Shown: positions 53,743-62,868, counted from the stretch's first letter. The stretch is 64,000 bases of DNA from Bacteroidia bacterium (GCA_021153285.1 JAGKTT010000003.1:1-64000); one strand, 5' to 3'. Translations and numbers: made by a program. The notes: generated by a model not told the origin, from the sequence alone.

Positions 53743-53773
53743 CAAAGATAACTTTCAGAAGCCTAATCCACAA
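53743..53773 (-). promoter_or_regulatory. Promoter of ettA
   Basis: Minus strand: TTG (53773-53771), 20 bases, TATCTTTG (53750-53743). It sits in the 56-base gap directly after the AraC-like gene. Confidence 0.65.
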
Positions 53774-53774
53774 C

Positions 53775-54872
53775 TTATTTTTTCATCTTGATTTTCCTGT
53801 TCCTCTCCTTTCTGCACCATTCACCCGGAGTTTCTCCCATAAAAAGCCGGAAAGCCATATTATAAGAGACATCAGAGTTGAAACCGCTTCCCCCAGCCAG
53901 CTCGTGTATCTTCAGATCGTGATTATTACGGAACATTTCCATAGAATGAGCCACACGATAATAATTCACAAACTGACAGAAATTCCTCCCTGTGAACTGA
54001 CTTATCGCTCTGGATATATATAATTTATTTGAATACAAGACTTTAGACAGGTCGTTTATAGTCAGTTCATTATCCAGAAAAGGTTTTTCCGCTTCAAAAT
54101 ACGCAACGACACGTTCGTAGATATCCTGATATATATCCTCGATACCGGAGGGATCGACAGCCGTCTCTACCTTCGTAACCTTCATAGACTCCAGAATCCT
54201 GCGTTCCTGCACTCTCCAGAAAAGAAACAGGATATCATCTGCGTGTCTGATTCCCAATGCCGCCAGCATCAGACCGGTCAGAAACGGGAAAAGCAGAAGA
54301 AGGTTCTGCATCCTGTCAGGAAAGATCATAAGGCCTGCTATGCAGGACAAAGAGAGAATCACATAGATGAGGACATAAACCGCATCCACAGCCAGACTCA
54401 CATTAGCCCATATGGTGCCTGTCTTCAGAATCATCCTGACATCGCGCAAACGTCGACTTATGCCGACAAAGAAAAATCCAGGAGGAATGAATACAAGAAG
54501 CAGAGACATCCAGCGCAACAGACTCTCAGAAGGAGATCTTGTCCAACCTGCAGCCACTGCAATATGAAGACAGAGCGGGACTACATAAGACACAGCAACC
54601 GCATACATAAGAGGACGGATCCTTCTGTTCTCCCAAAACGACGACTCGAGCACAAGCATAGCCACCAATGCAGGCTGGATCTCCAGCATCAGAACTTCCA
54701 CCGACCCGCCTCCTGCAATACAGCCTGCACACAGGGTCAACGCCACTGCTGCCAAAAGAACGGAAGGCATCCTGTCCTTCGGCTCGTCAGGAAGAGAAGA
54801 GCCCTTGAAGAACAGGTAACAGGAGACCGCCAGCAGCAGGAGAGAGATTGCAGAGGTTACGAAAACTATCAT
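53775..54872 (-). CDS. Membrane-anchored AraC-family transcriptional regulator
   Basis: 365 residues. About seven transmembrane helices (about 1-220), followed by a cytoplasmic linker and a C-terminal AraC-type double helix-turn-helix (about 262-360), with LTINDLSKVLYSNKLYISRAI, NYYRVAHSMEM and AGGSGFNSDVSYNMAFRL. Membrane-integrated AraC proteins are found in Bacteroidota; here the N-terminal part has no sensor domain recognisable apart from the helices. Its regulon is not visible; no partner gene lies in the same transcript. Confidence 0.87.
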   Translation of the reverse strand: MIVFVTSAISLLLLAVSCYLFFKGSSLPDEPKDRMPSVLLAAVALTLCAGCIAGGGSVEVLMLEIQPALVAMLVLESSFWENRRIRPLMYAVAVSYVVPLCLHIAVAAGWTRSPSESLLRWMSLLLVFIPPGFFFVGISRRLRDVRMILKTGTIWANVSLAVDAVYVLIYVILSLSCIAGLMIFPDRMQNLLLLFPFLTGLMLAALGIRHADDILFLFWRVQERRILESMKVTKVETAVDPSGIEDIYQDIYERVVAYFEAEKPFLDNELTINDLSKVLYSNKLYISRAISQFTGRNFCQFVNYYRVAHSMEMFRNNHDLKIHELAGGSGFNSDVSYNMAFRLFMGETPGEWCRKERNRKIKMKK

Positions 54873-54918
54873 AAATGTGTCATTTTAACGATCCGTTTGA
54901 TCAGGCAAAAATAAACAA

Positions 54919-54951
54919 TGTCGCCATTCCAGAACACTCTGGAGTGGCGAC
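54919..54951 (-). terminator. Terminator of the leuS-yitT-yitT operon
   Basis: On the minus strand GTCGCCACTCCA pairs with TGGAATGGCGAC (11 of 12), followed by ATTGTTTATTTTTG. About 63 bases after the last stop codon. Confidence 0.8.
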
Positions 54952-55013
54952 ATACGTCAGATTTTTCTTTTTTTTATGTGTTTTTAACTTTTTTTATGTT
55001 CAATTTCGGATCT

Positions 55014-55955
55014 TTATTTCTTAGTCTTGAGTTTAATCGTATCAAAACCCTGTCCATACACACCCATAACAGAAGAAACAGAGAGAAAAGCATCCGGATC
55101 GATGGACTTTACGTACCTCAGCAAGAGGTTCAGATCAGTCTTTCTTGTCACTACCATAATCACCTGCTTATCCTCTTTCGAGTACCAGCCCTTGGCAGGA
55201 AGAACAGTAACTCCCCTCTTCATATCAAATGCGATCGCATCAGCCATTTCATCCACTTTCTTAGTAAAGATGAAGGCCTGGACAGACTGCTTCGAGCCTG
55301 ATATATAAAGGTCAATTGCATATCCGCAGACAGTCACCTGCATAAGACCGTACACTACAATAGCCACTTTTTCCGGATAAGGGAGCAGTGCACCGCTTCT
55401 GTCATATGAAGGCAGGAGAAGAGATGAAAGGATAATCATTATATCGATGATAAGGATAACCCTTCCAGGAGATGCCGGCTTGAACTTGCACCATACAAGA
55501 GCGATTATATCAGTTCCTCCTGTACTTCCTCCCTGGGACATCGACAGTCCGATACCGACACCTGCCATAATACCTCCAAGTACTGTACATACTATCTTAC
55601 TGTCCTGCGAAAATTCATCCACGAAGTCTACAGGTATGAACTCCTGCGTGACAGCAAGCATTATGGATGTCATAAAAATGGCAAATATCGTCTTGGCTCC
55701 GAAACCGGTACCAAGAATCTTGGTTCCGATGATAAGGAGAATGATATTCAGGACAAAATATGTAATGGAGATCGGGATAGCTCCATTGGTCGCATACTGC
55801 AGTATAGCTGCAAATCCGGTTACACCTCCTCCGATCATACCATTAGGCGTCAGGAACATAGCCCAGCCCAAAGCGTACATTGTAAGACCGAGGGTAATAA
55901 GGACATACTCCTTAATCAGTGTAGCGACTGAAGGTCTTTGGTTCAATTGACTCAT
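55014..55955 (-). CDS. YitT-family membrane protein, copy 2
   Basis: 313 residues. Five to six transmembrane helices in the N-terminal part with glycine-rich motifs GMIGGGVTGFAAILQYAT (about 38-55) and QGGSTGGTDIIA (about 146), then a C-terminal DUF2179 ferredoxin-like domain (about 225-305) ending in VYGQGFDTIKLKTKK. It may be a transporter, but no substrate is established. The ATG overlaps the stop of copy 1 as ATGA (55952-55955), so the two are translationally coupled. Confidence 0.87.
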   Translation of the reverse strand: MSQLNQRPSVATLIKEYVLITLGLTMYALGWAMFLTPNGMIGGGVTGFAAILQYATNGAIPISITYFVLNIILLIIGTKILGTGFGAKTIFAIFMTSIMLAVTQEFIPVDFVDEFSQDSKIVCTVLGGIMAGVGIGLSMSQGGSTGGTDIIALVWCKFKPASPGRVILIIDIMIILSSLLLPSYDRSGALLPYPEKVAIVVYGLMQVTVCGYAIDLYISGSKQSVQAFIFTKKVDEMADAIAFDMKRGVTVLPAKGWYSKEDKQVIMVVTRKTDLNLLLRYVKSIDPDAFLSVSSVMGVYGQGFDTIKLKTKK

Positions 55956-56869
55956 TTTATATTCTCCTCTATCTTATTGTTTTTCTTAATCTTAAGACCG
56001 GTCTTCACTTCCTCGAAACCTTCACCGAACACACTCATTGCAGTAGACACCGATATGAACGCCTTCTTGTCGATCGCCTTGATCTCATTCACGACCTCAT
56101 TCATCTGATATTTCCTGGCAACGATCAGGAGGACCTTGCTCTCTTTCTGCGAATACCAGCCGACCGACTGCAGGGCAGTCACACCACGATGAACATCATT
56201 GATGATATGGTCAGCGATTTCTTGGTATTTCGATGAAAATACAAGGATCTGCACTGAAGACTTGTTTCCCAGCAGGACGAAATCCACTCCGAATGAGAAA
56301 CCGAGCATCATCACATAGGCATAGATCATATCCACAAGTCCTTTACCAGGCACGAAAAGCAGACAGGAAATTATGACAAGGTCAGTGATCAGGTATACTC
56401 TTCCAGGAGATACAGGCCAATACTTGTTGATCATCATAGCAATGATATCCGTACCTCCTGAACTGCCTCCACGCAGAAGCACGAGACCGAGTCCGACAGA
56501 TTCCATCGCCGCACCCACCAATGCTACGAGCAGCTTTTCCTCCATCATAACGTGCAGATTCGGAAACATCGGAAGCACCTCAAAAAGCACTGAGGTCAGA
56601 GCTATGACATATATCGTCTTGATACCGAATCCTTTGCCTAACGTAATGAATCCCAGCAGAAGAAGTCCGATATTGACGATCGGGTATGTCCAGCCGATTG
56701 GAACGGCACCTCCTGTAGCATACTGGATGATGGTACACAATCCGGTGAGTCCTCCACTTGCCAGTCCGTTCGGAATGACAAATGAGGTCCAGGCCATACA
56801 GAAGATCACCGAACCGACAGTCATAAGGAAATAATCCCAGAGTACAGCCAGAATCTTGTTTTGTTTCAT
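55952..56869 (-). CDS. YitT-family membrane protein, copy 1
   Basis: 305 residues, same layout as its neighbour: GLASGGLTGLCTIIQYATGG (about 35-54), RGGSSGGTDIIA, and a C-terminal DUF2179 domain. The two copies are diverged, not a recent duplication. Fifteen bases after leuS and coupled to copy 2, so the three form one operon. Possible cooperation as a heteromer is inference. Confidence 0.87.
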   Translation of the reverse strand: MKQNKILAVLWDYFLMTVGSVIFCMAWTSFVIPNGLASGGLTGLCTIIQYATGGAVPIGWTYPIVNIGLLLLGFITLGKGFGIKTIYVIALTSVLFEVLPMFPNLHVMMEEKLLVALVGAAMESVGLGLVLLRGGSSGGTDIIAMMINKYWPVSPGRVYLITDLVIISCLLFVPGKGLVDMIYAYVMMLGFSFGVDFVLLGNKSSVQILVFSSKYQEIADHIINDVHRGVTALQSVGWYSQKESKVLLIVARKYQMNEVVNEIKAIDKKAFISVSTAMSVFGEGFEEVKTGLKIKKNNKIEENIK

Positions 56870-56884
56870 AGGTCTAAAAAGAAA

Positions 56885-59650
56885 TTATTTCACCACAATA
56901 TTAACAATCTTGCCCGGAACGACAATAACCTTCACGATATTGCCTCCTGCCACGTATCTTGCTGTCTGATCGAGACCACGGACGTGTGCATCCACATCCT
57001 CACGAGACATATCTACAGGAAGTTCCACTGTAAAACGCATCTTGCCATTGAACGAAACTGCATATGTACAATTGTTCTCTATGGTATATGCTTCAACATA
57101 TTCAGGGAAGGCAGCGTAAGAAATGCTTTCCTTATGTCCGAGAGCCTCCCAAAGTTCCTCTGCGATATGAGGAGTGAACGGAGAAAGAAGTACAATGAGC
57201 TGCTCGAGGATCTCACGTTTGCTGCACTTGAGATCGGTAAGCTCATTGACTGCAATCATAAATGCACTTACAGCTGTATTGAATGAGAAAGACTCGATAT
57301 CTGAACGGACCTTGGCGATCAGCTTGTGAAGCGCCTTGAGTTCCTCCGGACTTGCCTTCTCGTATGTCACAATGAATCCGTCGCGGTCATAGAACATTCT
57401 CCATACCTTTCTAAGGAAACGGTTCACACCGTCTATACCCTTTGTATCCCAAGGCTTAGACTGCTCGAGAGGGCCAAGGAACATCTCATAAAGTCTCAGA
57501 GTATCAGCTCCGTATGTATCGCAGATCATATCCGGATTCACGACATTGAACATAGACTTGGACATTTTCTCTACAGCCCATCCACAGATATATTCGCCAT
57601 CCTCAAGAATGAATTCTGCAGTAGCATAGTCCGGCATCCAGGCCTTGAAAGCCTCGATATCAAGACGGTCATTATGTACGATATTTACATCTACGTGAAT
57701 CTCTGTTGTCTCATACTGATCCTTGAGTCCGAGAGAAACGAATGTATTGGTATTGATGATACGGTAAACGAAATTCGAGCGGCCCTGGATCATACCCTGG
57801 TTGATAAGCTTCCTGAAAGGTTCCTTCTCACATACATATCCCAGGTCAAAGAGGAACTTGTTCCAGAAGCGCGAGTATATAAGATGACCTGTAGCGTGCT
57901 CTGTACCACCGATATAAAGGTCAACATCCCTCCAGTATTCATCTGCCTCACGGCTTACGAGAGCCTCGTCATTATGCGGATCCATATATCTGAGATAGTA
58001 TGCGCTGCTGCCGGCAAATCCCGGCATTGTGCTGAGCTCGACAGGGTATCCCTCATATGTCCAGTCGGCAGCACGTCCCAGAGGTGGTTCGCCAGACTCG
58101 GTAGGCAGATACTTATCCACCTCAGGAAGCTGAAGCGGAAGATCCTCGAGAGTCATAGGAGTAGCTATGCCATCCTTGAAGTACATCGGGAACGGTTCTC
58201 CCCAATATCTCTGACGTGAAAATATAGCGTCACGTAGACGGTAATTGATCTTTCTGTGACCTATTCCGTGCTTCTCCACGTAGTCAATAGCTGCTGGAAT
58301 AGCCTCCTTCACAGTCATCCCGTCAAGGAAACCGGAGTTACACATTATTCCTTCCTTTGCGTCAAAGCTTGACTCGCTCACGTCGCAGCCCTCGATAAGA
58401 GGAATGATAGGAAGGTTGAATGTCTTGGCAAAGGCATAGTCACGGCTATCGTGTGCAGGAACAGCCATAATGGCACCTGTACCATAACCCGCAAGGACAT
58501 ATTCACCGATCCACACCGGCACCTTGCTTCCTGTGAGAGGATTGGTCGCATATGATCCGGAGAAGACTCCAGTCACTTTTCTAGCCTCCATCATTCTCTC
58601 ACGCTCTGTCTTCTTCTTGGCCATTGCAAGATATTCTTCGACAGCTTCCTTCTGCTCTGCTGTGGTCAGTTTCTCCACCCACTCGCTCTCCGGAGCAAGA
58701 ACCATAAATGTAACACCGAAGACTGTATCGGCACGGGTAGTGAAGATGGTCATATCATATTCTTCGGTACCGTTGGATACCTTGAAATTCATCTCCGCAC
58801 CCTGGCTCTTTCCTATCCAGTTACGCTGCATATCCTTGAGCGAATCAGTCCAGTCAAGATCCTCGAGATCCTCAAGGAGACGGCCGGCATATGCAGATAC
58901 GCGAAGCTGCCACTGAGTCATCTTCTTCTGCTCGACCGGGTGACCTCCACGGACAGAGTATCCTTCCTTCACCTCATCATTAGCGAGTACAGTACCGAGC
59001 GCAGGGCACCAGTTCACCGCTGTTTCTCCCTGATATGCAATTCGATACTGCATCAGGACAGCTGCTTTCTGCTTCTCATCGAATGCACTCCACTGCTCGG
59101 CTGTGAAAGCCTCCACATCACCACAGGCAGCATCAACCGCTGCACTGCCGCCCTCAGAGAAAGCAGCCTCGAGTTCCGATATCGGACGGGCCTTCTGCTG
59201 CACATTGTCATACCAGCTTCCAAACATCTTAAGGAAAGCCCACTGAGTCCACTTATAATAACCGGGATCACAAGTACGCACCTCACGTGACCAATCGTAT
59301 GAGAATCCGATTCTGTCCATCTGCTCACGATATCGGGCTATGTTCTTTTCGGTAGTCACAGCAGGATGCTGTCCTGTCTGGATAGCATACTGTTCTGCGG
59401 GAAGACCGAATGCATCATATCCCATCGGATGAAGCACATTGAAGCCGCAAAGTCTCTTGTAACGGCTATAGATATCGCTCGCGATGTATCCGAGCGGATG
59501 TCCTACGTGAAGTCCTGCTCCTGACGGATATGGGAACATATCGAGGACATAATATTTAGGCTTTGAATTATCAATTTCTGCCTTGAATGTGTGGTTGGCA
59601 GCCCAATAGGCCTGCCACTTACGTTCGATTTCCTTAAAATTATAGTCCAT
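56885..59650 (-). CDS. leuS: Leucyl-tRNA synthetase
   Basis: 921 residues. Class I synthetase charging tRNA-Leu. HIGH-type signature HVGH in PSGAGLHVGHPLGY (about 42-55), the CP1 editing domain (about 230-430, TTRADTVFG motif near 307), KMSKS at VEKMSKSMFN (about 702) and a C-terminal anticodon-binding and tRNA-binding part. Starts at the ATG at 59650; a -7 box TACATTTG lies at 59678-59671 on the minus strand. Confidence 0.97.
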   Translation of the reverse strand: MDYNFKEIERKWQAYWAANHTFKAEIDNSKPKYYVLDMFPYPSGAGLHVGHPLGYIASDIYSRYKRLCGFNVLHPMGYDAFGLPAEQYAIQTGQHPAVTTEKNIARYREQMDRIGFSYDWSREVRTCDPGYYKWTQWAFLKMFGSWYDNVQQKARPISELEAAFSEGGSAAVDAACGDVEAFTAEQWSAFDEKQKAAVLMQYRIAYQGETAVNWCPALGTVLANDEVKEGYSVRGGHPVEQKKMTQWQLRVSAYAGRLLEDLEDLDWTDSLKDMQRNWIGKSQGAEMNFKVSNGTEEYDMTIFTTRADTVFGVTFMVLAPESEWVEKLTTAEQKEAVEEYLAMAKKKTERERMMEARKVTGVFSGSYATNPLTGSKVPVWIGEYVLAGYGTGAIMAVPAHDSRDYAFAKTFNLPIIPLIEGCDVSESSFDAKEGIMCNSGFLDGMTVKEAIPAAIDYVEKHGIGHRKINYRLRDAIFSRQRYWGEPFPMYFKDGIATPMTLEDLPLQLPEVDKYLPTESGEPPLGRAADWTYEGYPVELSTMPGFAGSSAYYLRYMDPHNDEALVSREADEYWRDVDLYIGGTEHATGHLIYSRFWNKFLFDLGYVCEKEPFRKLINQGMIQGRSNFVYRIINTNTFVSLGLKDQYETTEIHVDVNIVHNDRLDIEAFKAWMPDYATAEFILEDGEYICGWAVEKMSKSMFNVVNPDMICDTYGADTLRLYEMFLGPLEQSKPWDTKGIDGVNRFLRKVWRMFYDRDGFIVTYEKASPEELKALHKLIAKVRSDIESFSFNTAVSAFMIAVNELTDLKCSKREILEQLIVLLSPFTPHIAEELWEALGHKESISYAAFPEYVEAYTIENNCTYAVSFNGKMRFTVELPVDMSREDVDAHVRGLDQTARYVAGGNIVKVIVVPGKIVNIVVK

Positions 59651-59670
59651 AGGTCTGTATAAATATCTTA

Positions 59671-59678
59671 CAAATGTA
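59671..59678 (-). promoter_or_regulatory. -7 box of leuS
   Basis: TACATTTG on the minus strand, 20 bases before the start codon. No clear -33 TTTG. Confidence 0.45.
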
Positions 59679-59689
59679 AAAAAAGATTT

Positions 59690-59730
59690 CTCTACTTCGC
59701 TCGAAATGACATATTAATTCGCTCGAATGA
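59690..59730. repeat. Tandem short repeat between leuS and the M28/TonB gene
   Basis: ACTTCGCTCGAAATGA (59694-59709) and AATTCGCTCGAATGA (59716-59730), followed in the first copy by CAT. The same ATGACAT-ending unit occurs between xylB and xylA, so this is a dispersed repeat. Confidence 0.55.
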
Positions 59731-59742
59731 GAAATTGTATCA

Positions 59743-61116
59743 TCATTTCTTTATGCCAAAAGTAGATCTGCCGCCTTTCTTTTCCAGGCGGAATTCCACA
59801 GGTATTGTCATTGAGACACGTACTTTGTCGCCCGCTCTTCTGCCCGGCTTCCACTTAGGTGAAGCGCTGACTACCTTGACAGCTTCCGCGTCCAGCGACG
59901 GAGAGACTCCTTTGACTACTCTGACATCAGTCACCTTGCCATCCTTTTCGACAATGAAGTCTACCATAACCCTTCCTTGAATTCCTTCCATAAGAGCTTC
60001 TTCCGGGTATTTGATATACTGATAGACCCACTTCTCCAGAAAAGCACGAGGATCAGTACTGTTCAGGAACATAGGCTTCTGGTCACAATCATTATAGGCG
60101 ACCACATCATCATTAGATTTCTCTCTTGTCGGAGTTTCCGTAGGTCTGAAGGAGAATCCATCCTTGGCATTGGCCAAGGCAAGGACACAATTATATATAT
60201 ACTCCAGTTCCCTCTCCATATTTTCATAGTCGAGAATGGACTGGGTATCTCTTTCCGTATTATGCTCATAATATCTTCCTGTGGTAAGATGTATGGCAGG
60301 TATCTCCTTGTCATAGAATGCTCTATGGTCAGACGGATATATCTCGGCCGTAGTTATTTCAGGGAGTATCGGCTGAAGTTCCCCGGTCAGGGTCCGCAGC
60401 AAGGCATCGAGATCGGCATTGGAGGCTGTATAAGCATAAAATCCTTCACTTCCCATTCCCAACATATCCAGATTAACCATTGCATCGATATTGGCTGCAT
60501 CCTTGAAAGACCTGTTCAGGAAATACCACGAACCCGCGAAAGTCTCCATCGAAGCTCCGAATGCAACGAACAGAACCGAACGTCTGAACATAATGGAGTT
60601 CGTATGAACCATTCTCGCAAGTTCCAGCATAATGGCAAGCCCCGAAGCATTGCCGTTTGCTCCATAGAAAATCTTTTCCACCGGCTTGCCATCAACGGTC
60701 ATTGTCATAGTACCTTTATTGTCCAATCTTGCTCCTACGACAATATAATGATCGCGAAGATTCTTGTCATATCCTTGTACATAACCGACAACATTACGTG
60801 AAGTCAATGTATCTCCATTGGCCGTCCTGATACCGAAGGTCTCACCTCCTGCAGGCGAGAGAACATCCACACCGTAGTCCTTCATCACCTGCGCAACATA
60901 TTCGGCTGCATACTTTTCGCCTTCGGAGCCGGCTTTCCTGCCCTCAAGATGAGCTGCCGATAGTTCACGTACGTGAGCCTTTATGACCGAGACCGTCTCC
61001 CCATCATAAAGATCTTCATATGAAGCCCCCTGTCTGAACTGCGCTGACGCAGCAAAAGTCATCGACAGCATCATAAATGCCGCCATCAATTTCTTATAAA
61101 TCATAAATTTATTCAT
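59743..61116 (-). CDS. Degenerate M28-peptidase domain fused to a TonB C-terminal domain
   Basis: 457 residues; signal peptide to about residue 25 (AASAQ). The M28 fold (about 35-320) has lost key residues: GARLDNKG has Arg130 where other family members have the zinc His, YGANGNASG has Asn154 for the bridging Asp, and FGASMETFAGS has Ser189-Met190 in place of Glu-Glu. Only the NLDMLG Asp and the SDHRAF His remain. Peptidase activity is unlikely. A TonB C-terminal domain follows (about 370-445; VMVDFIVEKDGKVTDVRVVKG, SPKWKPGRRAGDKV). The start at 61116 overlaps the SPOR gene by 8 bases; an ATG at 61104 is also possible. Confidence 0.85.
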   Translation of the reverse strand: MNKFMIYKKLMAAFMMLSMTFAASAQFRQGASYEDLYDGETVSVIKAHVRELSAAHLEGRKAGSEGEKYAAEYVAQVMKDYGVDVLSPAGGETFGIRTANGDTLTSRNVVGYVQGYDKNLRDHYIVVGARLDNKGTMTMTVDGKPVEKIFYGANGNASGLAIMLELARMVHTNSIMFRRSVLFVAFGASMETFAGSWYFLNRSFKDAANIDAMVNLDMLGMGSEGFYAYTASNADLDALLRTLTGELQPILPEITTAEIYPSDHRAFYDKEIPAIHLTTGRYYEHNTERDTQSILDYENMERELEYIYNCVLALANAKDGFSFRPTETPTREKSNDDVVAYNDCDQKPMFLNSTDPRAFLEKWVYQYIKYPEEALMEGIQGRVMVDFIVEKDGKVTDVRVVKGVSPSLDAEAVKVVSASPKWKPGRRAGDKVRVSMTIPVEFRLEKKGGRSTFGIKK

Positions 61117-61627
61117 TCAATAAGATCCACGAATCCTTGGGACAGAAAGCCTCCTGCCCGAGTCGCTTGAAATCTTCGAAGGTCTGAGCAATTCTGTCAG
61201 AAGGGCATACACCTACAGCAATCATACCACTTCTGCATTCCATAAGTTCCGCAGAAAAACCAGCACCCTCAGCCTTAGAGGCGAGCTTCCGGGCATTATC
61301 CTTATCACGGAAGGCACCGATCATAATGCAGTAACGGGCTCTATTATTCTCTTCAACCAGTCCTCCAAGTCTGGAAACATCAGACATCACCACTCCACGG
61401 GCAGTGAGAGAATCAAGTGCAGAGAGCGAGTCAGAAACAATCTTTTCCTCCACTCTCCTTATGGAGTCAAGACGGGCCTGGAGCGCAGCCTCTTCCGCCT
61501 TCATTATCTGAATCCTCTTCGCATCTATATCCTTGCTTGTCGGCCTTCCCGCCATAACACGAAAAAAATCACATCCTGTCACTGTCAGGACAGCCGCAAG
61601 CATAAGCAATATCACAGACTTTCTCAT
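61109..61627 (-). CDS. SPOR-domain lipoprotein
   Basis: 172 residues. Lipoprotein signal with TGC lipobox (about Cys19), a charged coiled coil (about 44-80, EEAALQARLDSIRRVEEK), and a C-terminal SPOR domain (about 96-170; RYCIMIGAFRDKDNARKLAS) that binds denuded peptidoglycan glycans at division sites. Probably outer-membrane anchored and facing the periplasm. The ATG at 61627 is chosen over 61645 because it begins the signal peptide. Overlaps the downstream M28/TonB gene, suggesting a joint envelope role. Confidence 0.87.
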   Translation of the reverse strand: MRKSVILLMLAAVLTVTGCDFFRVMAGRPTSKDIDAKRIQIMKAEEAALQARLDSIRRVEEKIVSDSLSALDSLTARGVVMSDVSRLGGLVEENNRARYCIMIGAFRDKDNARKLASKAEGAGFSAELMECRSGMIAVGVCPSDRIAQTFEDFKRLGQEAFCPKDSWILLNE

Positions 61628-61652
61628 ATCGTTTGAAAATAGCACATTCGTG

Positions 61653-61683
61653 CAAATTTAACGATTTAATGCACTGAGACAAA
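61653..61683 (-). promoter_or_regulatory. Promoter of the SPOR-M28/TonB operon
   Basis: Minus strand: TTTG (61683-61680), 19 bases, TAAATTTG (61660-61653), a perfect consensus. Confidence 0.7.
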
Positions 61684-61694
61684 ATAATTCTTGA

Positions 61695-61702
61695 TATATT
61701 TG
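61695..61702 (+). promoter_or_regulatory. -7 box of capA
   Basis: TATATTTG 24 bases before the TTG start codon of the CapA gene; no clear -33 box. The transcript would carry a very short leader. Confidence 0.45.
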
Positions 61703-61725
61703 TAAACCCAAAGTATTGTTTTGCA

Positions 61726-62868
61726 TTGAGAATCATAAAGTCATATATACTGAGACTGACAACGGCGACATTTATTCTATGTTCTTCTTGGAGCTACACA
61801 GCAAGAGCACAGGAATTGATTATGCCTGAGCGCTGGGAATCATCCCTGAAATACATCAAGCCGCTTTTCAGCCAGGACACATTGACAATACGCTTCTTCG
61901 GTGACATAATGATGCACAGCGCACAGATTTCCAACGCCTGCAAGACGGACTCGGAATATGATTTCAGTTCATACTTCCATCTGCTGGAAGACAAGATCAA
62001 GGAAGCGGATCTGGCAGTGGCGAATATGGAATTCACTCTGGCAGGAGAGCCTTACACCGGATACCCCTGCTTCTCTGCTCCTGACACACTCGCCACATAC
62101 CTTACAGATTGTGGATTCGATATTTTCCTTGCAGCTAACAACCATATTTTCGACAAAGGGGCAAAGGGGGCTGAAAGGACAATGGAAATATACCGCAGGC
62201 TGCAGAAAGAGAAAGGCATAAGATTCACAGGCCTTGCCGGAAACAAGGACGAACTGGAAGATAACAATCCGCTGATAATCAGAGTAAAGGGCATAAGCCT
62301 GGCACTGATCAATCTCACATACGGAACAAATCAGGGAGCTGGCGCTGAATGGCCCAGGACCAATTATATAGGAGAGAAGGAAAAGACGGCAGACGCATTT
62401 GCAGCAGCCAGAAAGAAAGGCGCAGACTACATCATAGCCCTGCCTCATTGGGGCACAGAATATGAGTTAAGGCACTCCAAGGTACAAGAGAAGACAGCAC
62501 AATGGCTGGCCGGACAAGGAGCCGATTTTATAATCGGAGCACATCCGCACGTAGTGCAGGACATAGGTATGGTCGGGAACATTCCTGTGGCATATTCATT
62601 GGGAAACGCTGTCTCAAATATGAGCGCGGCCAACACACAGCTTGAGCTTATGGTCACAATAAGGATCATCCGTCAATGCAACGGCGACCTTACTGCAATG
62701 CCGATGGAGCTGGATTATCTATGGTGCTCTAGACCGGGAGGGTTCAACGGATGTTACACAGTCATCCCAGTAGCTGAATACATCGGCAAGAAAGCGCTTT
62801 GGCAGAATAGCTATGACTATGACAAAATGATATCAACATACGAAAGAGTAAGAAAAGAAACAGAATAA
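61726..62868 (+). CDS. CapA-family protein (poly-gamma-glutamate synthesis protein CapA-like metallophosphatase)
   Basis: 380 residues. Starts at a TTG codon, the only start that gives the signal peptide (MRIIKSYILRLTTATFILCS). Calcineurin-like metallophosphatase motifs: FFGDIMMH, ANMEFTLAG, AANNHIFDKG, LPHWGTEY and GAHPHVVQ, all with metal-binding residues intact. Members are periplasmic or surface; the founding protein takes part in poly-gamma-glutamate capsule export. There is no capB/capC here, so another role is likely. PhoH starts on the base after its stop codon. Confidence 0.87.
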   Translation: MRIIKSYILRLTTATFILCSSWSYTARAQELIMPERWESSLKYIKPLFSQDTLTIRFFGDIMMHSAQISNACKTDSEYDFSSYFHLLEDKIKEADLAVANMEFTLAGEPYTGYPCFSAPDTLATYLTDCGFDIFLAANNHIFDKGAKGAERTMEIYRRLQKEKGIRFTGLAGNKDELEDNNPLIIRVKGISLALINLTYGTNQGAGAEWPRTNYIGEKEKTADAFAAARKKGADYIIALPHWGTEYELRHSKVQEKTAQWLAGQGADFIIGAHPHVVQDIGMVGNIPVAYSLGNAVSNMSAANTQLELMVTIRIIRQCNGDLTAMPMELDYLWCSRPGGFNGCYTVIPVAEYIGKKALWQNSYDYDKMISTYERVRKETE

